A stretch of 64,000 bases of DNA from Bacteroidota bacterium. GTDB taxonomy: Bacteria; Bacteroidota; Bacteroidia; UKL13-3. This document shows, one piece after another, positions 57,691 through 64,000 of this stretch. Numbering within the stretch: the stretch's first letter is position 1; the number at the start of each line of letters is the position of its first letter. A program made the position numbers and the translations under genes. Below the pieces are notes generated by a model that saw only the letters and a list, made by a program, of their open reading frames with translations, searched no databases and had not been told where the DNA came from. Where the stretch lies: assembly GCA_013298895.1 (NCBI GenBank), contig JAAFJM010000001.1, positions 224,328-288,327 of the forward strand, given 5' to 3'.

Positions 57691-57723
57691 TTTATAAAGT
57701 GAGTGTTTTGAATAACAAATTAG

Positions 57724-59082
57724 TTATTGTTTGATAATTTTAGTGGTATATTTATTTTTATCGGTTTCTACTACCAATTGATAACTGCCACCTTCGAGGT
57801 TTGATAAATCAATAAGCATGGTTTGATCACCCATTTCCATTTCTTGGTATTCTTTGTTTAAAACAGCTTTACCAAGTATATCAAATAACGTAACCCTAAC
57901 AGAACTTGAATGGTTCAACGAAAACTGAACATTTAAATGTTCAACACTTGGGTTTGGATAACACTTTAAATTTTTAACAGTATTTATTTCTTTTATTCCT
58001 GTTGAATTATTAGAGCCAACAGCAGTTTTTTGAACACCAGCTGTACTGCCCGCTCCACCGTAATCTCTGGTATGGTCTCTCCAAATTGAATGGTAATGAA
58101 CTCCCGAAATCACAATGCCTCCTTGAACAGTAAATTCTATCCAAACTCCTGGTCCATCTATTCTTGCATAATCGTTTTTTGTTTCCAAGGTCGAATTGCC
58201 CGAAAATGAAATATAGGTTTCATCTAATTCTTGTGTGTATTGTTTAATGATAGCAGCTGCATTATCATCATCAATATCCATTACATAAGTTTTGATGGCA
58301 TCAAGCACTAAATTTTTTTGTACACTTGTTAAGGTGCCAACCTTTAAGCCTTGTTTGGTTGCAGGAAAAGTCCAATCTTTTGATGTGCCACTATTTTTTG
58401 CACCCATTAAAATATCTGTAAAAGTAGCCGATAATTTTGCTGAAGCTAATTCAGCTGTACTCAATGTAGTAAACATGGCTGCTAATGCATTTTTTTCTTG
58501 AGTGATGGTGCTGTATGTATTAGTACCACTGGTAAAAGTTAATGGTTCAATTGCTTCAAAATGGGGAGTGCCACCCACCATTACGCCATTGTTATAAGTA
58601 TTTTCAACTTGTAAATGATGCCCACCAAATTTTACAGAAAACAAACCTAAAAGCGATGGTGTGCCATTAAAACATAAATAATACTGACCATTTCCATAAG
58701 CTGTTCCACCGCCATTTGCCGATAAATAAGCATCAGCTAGTAAAAGCTGTTCTGCTTCATCATAACCTTCGTTTGGGGTAGTACCCGAAATTTCTTTTAC
58801 AATTAATTTGGCAATAGCTAATTGCGAAGCACTAAGTGTACCAAGTTTTATTCCAATGCGCGCTTGCATAGTTACTGGTAAATTACTCCATACTTGCGAA
58901 TTTGCGTAGGAGTATGGTAATTCCAAAGTTGCTATTTGATCAGTAGTTAAGGTTGCTTTTAACGAATCGGCTAAGCAAACAATTTTTGCTACACTGCCAT
59001 TAGTACCTGGGCAAGCAGCTAACTTTTGCTGGACAAGAATTAGTAATAATACTAGTCCTAATGTTTTTCTAATTTTGTTCAT
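57724..59082 (-). CDS. DUF3500 protein with T9SS type A sorting domain
   Basis: A 452-residue exported protein; the ATG ending at 59082 gives a signal peptide (MNKIRKTLGLVLLLILVQQKLAA). The DUF3500 region (about 30-345) shows YANSQVWSNLPVTMQARIGIKLGTLS, NGQYYLCFNGTPS, GGHHLQVENTYNNG and DGPGVWIEFTVQGG with VHYHSIWRDHTRDYGG; the His clusters suggest metal binding, which is inference. A T9SS type A domain closes the protein (about 372-452, LKCYPNPSVEHLNVQF). A promoter box lies 18 bases upstream. It sits between an AraC regulator and HupE. Confidence 0.88.
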   Translation of the reverse strand: MNKIRKTLGLVLLLILVQQKLAACPGTNGSVAKIVCLADSLKATLTTDQIATLELPYSYANSQVWSNLPVTMQARIGIKLGTLSASQLAIAKLIVKEISGTTPNEGYDEAEQLLLADAYLSANGGGTAYGNGQYYLCFNGTPSLLGLFSVKFGGHHLQVENTYNNGVMVGGTPHFEAIEPLTFTSGTNTYSTITQEKNALAAMFTTLSTAELASAKLSATFTDILMGAKNSGTSKDWTFPATKQGLKVGTLTSVQKNLVLDAIKTYVMDIDDDNAAAIIKQYTQELDETYISFSGNSTLETKNDYARIDGPGVWIEFTVQGGIVISGVHYHSIWRDHTRDYGGAGSTAGVQKTAVGSNNSTGIKEINTVKNLKCYPNPSVEHLNVQFSLNHSSSVRVTLFDILGKAVLNKEYQEMEMGDQTMLIDLSNLEGGSYQLVVETDKNKYTTKIIKQ

Positions 59083-59100
59083 TTTTGTAAATTTTAATAA

Positions 59101-59108
59101 CAAAAATA
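59101..59108 (-). promoter_or_regulatory. Bacteroidota -7 box before the DUF3500 gene (TATTTTTG)
   Basis: TATTTTTG on the minus strand matches TAnnTTTG, 18 bases before the start at 59082. Confidence 0.5.
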
Positions 59109-59161
59109 AACCTATTGCTCAAACATTTATAGGATATTTGAATACTATAATAGGACAATTT

Positions 59162-60028
59162 TTACAATTTATTCCTAAATTCAAGTGGGGTGGTTTGCTC
59201 ATTTTTTTTAAAAACTCGTATAAAGTAGGAGTAATCTTCAAATCCAATGTCAAGCGATATTTCTTGAATAGTTCTGGTGGTAGTAGCCAATAGTCTTTTT
59301 GCTTCCAATATTCGCCTGTTTTGAATAAATTGAATAATGGGTGTATTTGAAAATTTACTAACTATTCTGTTGAGTTGAACTTGCGAAATATTTAGTTGAT
59401 TCGCATACCACGAAACACTTCTAATTTCCGAAAAATGGCTCTCAACAAGAGAATTAAAGTTTTTATAGATAGTTAAATGGTAAGTATTTGAAGTGTTTGT
59501 ATTGGTATAATTATAGCTTCTTTGGATTTCGAGTAATAATAAAAATAAATTTGCTTGCAGTGCTTTGGAGTTAAAATCTTCTCTCGAATACTCTTCATGT
59601 AATAAGTCGAAAAATTGCACCAGCTTTTGTCTCATATCAGTGGTAATACTTAATAATGGGTTTTGATAAACATTATTAAGATATACCAATTCAAATAAAA
59701 AATTGTGTGGTATCAATGCATTTTGAATAAAACTTTCTTCAAACATTAACCTATATCCACTTAAAATTTTACTATGAGTTTTAAACCAAAAATGATATTG
59801 GCCCTCAGAAATAAAAAATAAGTTTAATTTTTCTATAGCAAATTGTTTAAAATCTACATTGTGTTCCATTGAACCATTAAGCAATAAAAAAATTTCTACA
59901 AACTTATGTTTATGTGGACTCTTTATCATTTTTGGCAATGGAGGCATTTCCTCCAATCTGTTTATATGAAACTTATCTAATTTAATAGGAGCTTCAAAAA
60001 AGTCTTGTATGGTATATGTTTTTATCAA
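59162..60028 (-). CDS. AraC-family transcriptional regulator
   Basis: A 288-residue regulator. The N-terminal about 170 residues form a cupin-like sensing domain (HKHKFVEIFLLLNGSMEHNVDF, FFISEGQYHFWFK). The C-terminal double helix-turn-helix covers about 185-288 (RSVSWYANQLNISQVQLNRIVSKFSNTPIIQFI, then LLATTTRTIQEISLDIGFEDYSYFIRVFKKNEQTTPLEF). It lies immediately upstream of the DUF3500 gene on the same strand (79-base gap with a promoter box) and is a plausible regulator of that gene and HupE. Confidence 0.93.
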   Translation of the reverse strand: MIKTYTIQDFFEAPIKLDKFHINRLEEMPPLPKMIKSPHKHKFVEIFLLLNGSMEHNVDFKQFAIEKLNLFFISEGQYHFWFKTHSKILSGYRLMFEESFIQNALIPHNFLFELVYLNNVYQNPLLSITTDMRQKLVQFFDLLHEEYSREDFNSKALQANLFLLLLEIQRSYNYTNTNTSNTYHLTIYKNFNSLVESHFSEIRSVSWYANQLNISQVQLNRIVSKFSNTPIIQFIQNRRILEAKRLLATTTRTIQEISLDIGFEDYSYFIRVFKKNEQTTPLEFRNKL

Positions 60029-60189
60029 AACTAATTAATTATTCAAGTTGCCACCAACGGTAGCATTTACCGAAGGTGAAGTTTAAAAATTGTTCAGTTC
60101 AAATGTAGCGCAATTAAATTATTTATTCAAAAACAACTATGAAGGTAAAAACCATTTAGGTGTTTTTGCTTTTTGTGTTATGATTGTGA

Positions 60190-60258
60190 GGACACCAGAT
60201 AATGGCGAAAAAGCTTTAAGCTTATTGAAACGCTCACTCGCAAGATGGGCGTGCATGC
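60190..60258. repeat. Dispersed palindromic repeat, copy D
   Basis: AAGCTTTAAGCTTATTGAAA followed by CGCTCACTCGCAAGATGGGC and GTG. It lies in a 249-base gap between the AraC and SUMF1-like genes that is otherwise empty. Confidence 0.65.
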
Positions 60259-60277
60259 TGATTTTTCCCTAAATTTT

Positions 60278-61177
60278 TTATGGAGCATATACTTTATACC
60301 AAACCCTAAACCCAAGCCATATAGTTGGTTTTACATAGGTTTGGCTTTTGCCTCCAAATGCTTCTGATGCATAATGACAACAACTACCTCCTTTAGCTAT
60401 GCCTTTAATGGAAGTCATTTCGGCTACATTACCTTTAAAATTCATTAAGCCGTAATTGTCTGTAAAATAGTCATTTACATAAGTTGGTTCCTTACCCGTT
60501 TTGCTTAGTACAGGGTGGTTTTTATAAGTTTTTCCATTTGGACAATCGGGGCAAATACTATTTTTATAATTAAATAAATTGCAACCTTTAATGTTCATAC
60601 TGTCAATAACGGTTTGAATGGAATCAAATTGTTGAGGTGTAGGAAGAAAACAGGCATAGCGGTATTTGTTTTTGTTAGAAGAAAAATGGCAAGCATTGGC
60701 AATATTTTGCTTGTATGCCAAATATTGAAGGGCTTGCTCGTAAGTAATGCCAACTATGGGTAGGTCAAGCAATGAGAATTTTTTGATAGAATCCCAAGCA
60801 CTTTTTGGTAGCTGAATTTCAATATATTTATCTTTACAATGGATATAAAGTTTTTGAGCGGTCATGTTTTTATCTTTTCGCAAAAATGACTTTAAGGTAT
60901 AACTGCACCATCCGTCCATTTCTAGGTCAGGTAATTTTGAATTGATTTTTTCCAAATGGTCGCCTAAGAAAATAGCATGATCGTTTTCGGCTACACTTGT
61001 TGATGCCAGGTAAGTAATCCAATCTCTTAACGAAACCTCATAAGTGCTAATATAATTAGGGTTTGTTTCGTTTGGCAAATTGTAATTTGTAGCAAAATGA
61101 ATGGTAGTGCACGAAGCCAAAACAGATAAAAATAAAAAGGATATTACTAGTTTTATAATGGAGGTTTTGGGGTTCAT
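60278..61177 (-). CDS. SUMF1/FGE-fold lipoprotein (GldJ/GldK-like domain)
   Basis: A 299-residue lipoprotein with lipobox FLSVLASC. The mature part follows the formylglycine-generating-enzyme fold: ISTYEVSLRDWITYLAS near the start (the usual FxxGxYEVTNxxF position), LLDLPIVGITYEQALQYLAYK (PVxxVSWxDA position), FLPTPQQFDSI (RLPTEAEWE position) and the end GLMNFKGNVAEMTSIKGIAKGGSCCHYAS...WLGFRVW. Many Bacteroidota lipoproteins with this fold (GldJ, GldK) are structural T9SS or gliding proteins. This one is short and its role is unknown. Confidence 0.8.
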   Translation of the reverse strand: MNPKTSIIKLVISFLFLSVLASCTTIHFATNYNLPNETNPNYISTYEVSLRDWITYLASTSVAENDHAIFLGDHLEKINSKLPDLEMDGWCSYTLKSFLRKDKNMTAQKLYIHCKDKYIEIQLPKSAWDSIKKFSLLDLPIVGITYEQALQYLAYKQNIANACHFSSNKNKYRYACFLPTPQQFDSIQTVIDSMNIKGCNLFNYKNSICPDCPNGKTYKNHPVLSKTGKEPTYVNDYFTDNYGLMNFKGNVAEMTSIKGIAKGGSCCHYASEAFGGKSQTYVKPTIWLGFRVWYKVYAP

Positions 61178-61272
61178 TGGTTTTAATCAGTTAGTTTTTT
61201 ACTCATAATTTTTTGCCACCAAGTTATCTTAACTTTAGGCGGGTTTTTGTTACATTCTTGTTCGTTTTTTTT

Positions 61273-61770
61273 TCACTCTTTTACATGTTCATCTATTCTT
61301 ACTTCGTCAAATGCCAACCGTTCTTTAAATACATTAATCATGTCCAAATAATCTTGTTTAGCAAAATTCAAATCTTTCAATTTGTCAAACCAAACAACAT
61401 GTGAGCCAACTTTTTCAGCTTCCCATTCCTTTGTTTTATCCATACCCAATTGCTTCCATTGTATTACATCGCCACAGTTTTTAATTTCTGCCACTATTAT
61501 TGTACACGAAAAATCATTATCGTCTGAACACATCAAAATTGGGCAAATAGAAGTTTCGTTTTCATTTGGTAATATTCGTTTCCATACCACCGCCTTTTCA
61601 TCCTTTCGTTCCATCCAATAAACAAGTGTAGGAATAAGTCCTTTGTACATATTGTCTGGATAAAGTTCATCAAGTATTTCGTCTAACCAATAACCATCTA
61701 TTTGAAAATTGATAAAATCCCAATAGCCTTCATAATCACTTGTATCTAGTATGCCTTTAATTTGGTTCAT
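61273..61770 (-). CDS. Small acidic cytoplasmic protein, unknown (immunity-like composition)
   Basis: A 165-residue acidic protein rich in Trp/Asp/Glu (DYEGYWDFINFQIDGYWLDEILDELYPD, YWMERKDEKAVVWKRILP, MCSDDNDFSCTIIVAE, VVWFDKLKDLNF). There is no signal peptide or membrane helix. The composition and size resemble polymorphic-toxin immunity proteins, but no family could be assigned. It is first in a run of three small minus-strand genes (61273-62706). Confidence 0.6.
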   Translation of the reverse strand: MNQIKGILDTSDYEGYWDFINFQIDGYWLDEILDELYPDNMYKGLIPTLVYWMERKDEKAVVWKRILPNENETSICPILMCSDDNDFSCTIIVAEIKNCGDVIQWKQLGMDKTKEWEAEKVGSHVVWFDKLKDLNFAKQDYLDMINVFKERLAFDEVRIDEHVKE

Positions 61771-61836
61771 TGGTGTTATTGAGATTTATTTCAGAAGTAT
61801 TCTATGTATCTAGTATGCTATTCACAAACCTAGAGC

Positions 61837-62130
61837 TTAATTCTCCATTATTTCAAAGTTTATATTATTGCCTTCCAAATAATTTTTCAATAGGCTAATG
61901 TCTGCCCATAAGTTAGCCGAATTATATTGACAAATATAAATTCCGTCTTCCTCAAACATGATATTAATATTAGGCATTTCACTATTGTTTTCAGCCTTTT
62001 TAAAATCTAAATATGCCTTACCTTCTAAGTTATATTTTTTCTCAAAAGCAATGTTTTTAATCAATAAATCTTGAATTTCTTCTGTTTGCTTGGTGGTTAG
62101 TTTTACTTTTAGTTTGTATTCAAATCCCAT
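61837..62130 (-). CDS. Small cytoplasmic protein, unknown
   Basis: A 97-residue protein beginning MGFEYKLKVKLTTKQTEEIQDLL and ending with ISLLKNYLEGNNINFEIMEN. The strand-helix-strand-strand-strand-helix outline is that of a small ferredoxin-like alpha/beta fold. It is 12 bases downstream of the four-helix membrane protein gene and likely cotranscribed. No family was recognised. Confidence 0.6.
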   Translation of the reverse strand: MGFEYKLKVKLTTKQTEEIQDLLIKNIAFEKKYNLEGKAYLDFKKAENNSEMPNINIMFEEDGIYICQYNSANLWADISLLKNYLEGNNINFEIMEN

Positions 62131-62142
62131 TTTTGTTTCACA

Positions 62143-62706
62143 TTATTCAAGTCTAAATTTTTTATAATCTATGGCTGCTATTTTGGGATATTTTGACGAA
62201 TATAAAATTGGAATGGTCATGCCTATGTTTAAATATTCATAATACCTTACATCTACCAAAATGTTTGCATTAACTTGTTCATTATTTTGGGTAACAAATC
62301 GAATATCTATATTTTGTGTAGTTCTTCCTCTTTTTCCATAAATTTGGGTTTTATCGGTAATTACAGCTTCGGTATAAACTCCATTTTGGGCCAATTCATC
62401 AGAAGCAAAATTGGATGTTTTAACAATGAAAAAATACCCAAAAACAAAAAGAGAAGCAATGGACGCTAAATAAAATGGCACACCTATTTTGTCTAATAAT
62501 TCATCCGATTTTATCCAAGTAAAAACCATCCAAAACGATAAAACCAATGTTACCACACCACCAACTATAGCCAATACAATAGAATAAGCTTCTGCAATAT
62601 CAATAGGGAGTAGATAAAAGAAGAAGTAAATATTGAATCCCATTAAAATTAAAGGGACAAACTTGTTTGATAAAATTTGTGCCTTGACTGTTTTTTCTGT
62701 TTCCAT
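62143..62706 (-). CDS. Small membrane protein with a DUF3592-like tail
   Basis: A 187-residue protein with three or four membrane segments (residues 14-32, 38-65 and 76-94). The C-terminal domain reads ELAQNGVYTEAVITDKTQIYG... then IDIRFVTQNNEQVNANI and IGMTIPILYSSKYPKIAAID, the short barrel outline of DUF3592-type proteins. Function unknown. It leads the small run with the 97-residue and 165-residue genes. Confidence 0.65.
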   Translation of the reverse strand: METEKTVKAQILSNKFVPLILMGFNIYFFFYLLPIDIAEAYSIVLAIVGGVVTLVLSFWMVFTWIKSDELLDKIGVPFYLASIASLFVFGYFFIVKTSNFASDELAQNGVYTEAVITDKTQIYGKRGRTTQNIDIRFVTQNNEQVNANILVDVRYYEYLNIGMTIPILYSSKYPKIAAIDYKKFRLE

Positions 62707-62770
62707 TTTTAAGTGTTGTAAGGTTATTTAATATTTAAAATGCTAGATAATTAACTTTTGTAAACATCTT

Positions 62771-62911
62771 GATAAAACATAAAAAAACAAAGTGGAAATT
62801 ACTTTTTGAATGTAAAATAACCATTTTGGTTTAGCTAAAACGATTTAAGTTCACACACGCCAGAGGCTTATTGAAATACGCACTCGCAGGATACAGGCGA
62901 GTGTGGAAAGT
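62771..62911. repeat. Dispersed palindromic repeat, copy E
   Basis: AAAACAAAGTGGAAATTACTT..., GGTTTAGCTAAAACGATTTAAG, CCAGAGGCTTATTGAAATAC, and core GCACTCGCAGGATACAGGCG with AGTG (62880-62903). It holds the longest match to copy C. Confidence 0.8.
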
Positions 62912-62931
62912 ATCGACACTTGTCTATAATA

Positions 62932-63669
62932 TTATAGGTCAAATTGTTCTTTTGCCTTCTTCCAATTCTTTCTAAGTATAGGTCGACTTACACTTGTTTC
63001 ACCGTTTGCTGGCTCTCCAGAGTAATGGCAAAATCTTTCAGGGTAATCTGGGTCTCCAAATTCGTTCCATTTTTTATATGCGTCATAACTTAATGGTTTT
63101 TCAACATTGAAAGGAATTTCAACTCCTGTACGAATACAGAATCCTTTTCCGTTGGTTGTCGGGATAGCGTTTGATTTTTCTTTTGAACTTTTATAATCTG
63201 ACTGCTTAATGAATGTCGGTTTAGGTGCATTCAATTCAAACCTTTGACTTGTTTGGTTGATATAATCAACTTCTTTAAATGCGTCTTCGAAAAGTTGGCT
63301 ATCCGCAGGGTCGTTCTTGTCTATTAGAACTCCCATTTCTTTATTGTTAGCCATCGAAAACTCATAAAGATTCAATGAAGTAATGACCATTTTGTCGTCA
63401 TTCACATAGCACTTTGCGTGTAAGTCTTCGTTGTATTTTAGTATCACAAATCGAAGTCCTTGCAAAAACTTCATTTCGTCTGGATTCAATTCTTGCTTCC
63501 CAAATATTACAGTCGTGATTTTATCTTTGCTATTGCGATAAGTCAACAGTTCTTTAAAATCTTTTGAAAGCTTTAGATAAGGCGAAACAAGAATAAGTCT
63601 TTCACCCGCATTTTTAATAAGGTCTTCAATTTCTGAGACCGCTTTTCTTGTGTTTATAAATTTTGCCAT
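62932..63669 (-). CDS. Phospholipase D-family protein with one HKD motif
   Basis: A 245-residue protein of the PLD superfamily. The single HKD motif is HAKCYVND (His84, Lys86, Asp91), followed by VITSLNLYEFS; one motif per chain implies a dimer, as in Nuc-type PLD nucleases. The C-terminal about 80 residues (FCIRTGVEIPFN, FCHYSGEPANGETSVSRPILRKNW) resemble the zinc-ribbon tail found in relatives, but several expected cysteines are absent (Cys pairs reduced to single residues). By eye the gene is less AT-rich than its neighbours, and it is bracketed by repeat copies E and F, which could mean transfer. Possible roles are DNA or lipid cleavage. Confidence 0.75.
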   Translation of the reverse strand: MAKFINTRKAVSEIEDLIKNAGERLILVSPYLKLSKDFKELLTYRNSKDKITTVIFGKQELNPDEMKFLQGLRFVILKYNEDLHAKCYVNDDKMVITSLNLYEFSMANNKEMGVLIDKNDPADSQLFEDAFKEVDYINQTSQRFELNAPKPTFIKQSDYKSSKEKSNAIPTTNGKGFCIRTGVEIPFNVEKPLSYDAYKKWNEFGDPDYPERFCHYSGEPANGETSVSRPILRKNWKKAKEQFDL

Positions 63670-63765
63670 TTTATTTTTATAGTTTATTTGCTTTTATTCT
63701 GTCGTTTTAGGATTATCGGCAAAGGAAGAGTTTGAAAAAAGATTCATTAACTTTGCTCAAACATG

Positions 63766-63870
63766 CTGATAAAAGCATAAAAAACAAAGCAAATAAATAA
63801 TTGAATTGATACTATTGTTCTTGTTAGTGTCTTTTCGCTAAAAATGCTTGCCAGCAAGACGCGAGCAAGT
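63766..63870. repeat. Dispersed palindromic repeat, copy F
   Basis: GCTGATAAAAGCATAAAAAACAAAGC at the left, as in copy E, and core GCTTGCCAGCAAGACGCGAGC with AAGT (63846-63870). The centre is more diverged than in C and E. Confidence 0.6.
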
Positions 63871-63875
63871 TTGTT

Positions 63876-64000
63876 TTATTGTTTCAAAAATTCGTATTCG
63901 TAAATTTTAGGAGTAATTTTTTGAGCCAATACATTTAGTTTTTGGCGTAAGTTGCCAATTAGTTCTGTATATGTTTCGTCTGTGCTTTTTGAGTTCATTC
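63876..64000 (-). CDS. C-terminal part (or very short complete) of an unknown gene at the window edge
   Basis: On the minus strand a frame with a stop at 63876-63878 is open to the window edge. The last 40 codons encode MNSKSTDETYTELIGNLRQK and then LNVLAQKITPKIYEYEFLKQ. An ATG lies at 63996-63998, but only two bases precede it, so it could be internal. The segment is helical and charged; no family can be assigned. Confidence 0.5.
   Translation of the reverse strand, partial: MNSKSTDETYTELIGNLRQKLNVLAQKITPKIYEYEFLKQ

Noticed and set aside
61178..61404. Plus-strand ORF rich in Phe/Val at 61213-61404
   Set aside because: It overlaps the convincing minus-strand gene ending at 61273 and is simply AT-rich antisense sequence.

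Overview
The window is a stretch of an AT-rich chromosome from a member of the phylum Bacteroidota. By eye it is about one-third G+C. The evidence is consistent. At least six secreted proteins end in type IX secretion (T9SS) type A sorting domains with a YPNP-type motif, and there is a PorW/SprE-like TPR lipoprotein. Promoter boxes of the Bacteroidota type TAnnTTTG lie in front of several genes, and Shine-Dalgarno sequences are weak or absent. The gene content (FeS photolyase, urocanate hydratase, malate dehydrogenase, many exported hydrolases) fits a free-living, probably aerobic heterotroph of the Chitinophagia/Sphingobacteriia type; the genus cannot be named from this sequence. No rRNA, tRNA, CRISPR array, insertion sequence or prophage was recognised.

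Region 1-8.7 kb: the end of a geranylgeranyl-reductase-like flavoprotein, DUF6913, an outer-membrane protein, waaA (Kdo transferase), a small T9SS cargo, dxs (isoprenoid precursors), an isolated hutU, and two small divergent exported proteins. Region 8.7-20.4 kb, mostly minus strand: a class A PBP and the PorW/SprE-like lipoprotein. Divergent to these lies a short membrane protein that looks like the anchor of an M23 peptidase without the peptidase. Then rfaE2/hldE-type heptose adenylyltransferase, a secreted alpha/beta hydrolase, a flippase-like membrane protein, panD, an FeS-type photolyase, DUF2461 and DUF2062. Region 20.4-42.6 kb, mostly plus strand: ligA, an OmpR/histidine-kinase pair separated by a terminator, an RluA synthase, a T9SS-exported PAD_porph-type deiminase, a RemB/Wzi-like barrel, ribD, a DMT permease, an IMPACT protein, a T9SS-exported M4-like protease, an SDR, a zinc-finger/FAD-monooxygenase fusion, mdh, a T9SS cargo and an M49 peptidase.

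Region 42.9-64 kb is more accessory. It opens with a 1988-residue surface protein: beta-propeller, 5'-nucleotidase, OB-like domain, four 119-residue repeats and a T9SS tail. After it come small lipoproteins, a TonB-C-domain/barrel-like fusion, a seven-blade propeller lipoprotein, a Kazal-type inhibitor, and an AraC / DUF3500 / HupE group. The end holds a SUMF1-like lipoprotein, three small unknowns, and a PLD-family protein. The gaps here hold copies of a dispersed palindromic repeat (core resembling ACTCGC-caagatg-GCGAGT) found at five or six places between 49 and 64 kb and not seen in the first 49 kb.

No clear-cut new multi-gene system was found. The items most worth a second look are the dispersed repeat family, the hairpin clusters near 17.2 and 52.2 kb, the zinc-finger/FAD fusion, the peptidase-less M23 anchor next to the PorW/SprE-like gene, the TonB-C/barrel fusion, and the AraC-DUF3500-HupE group.
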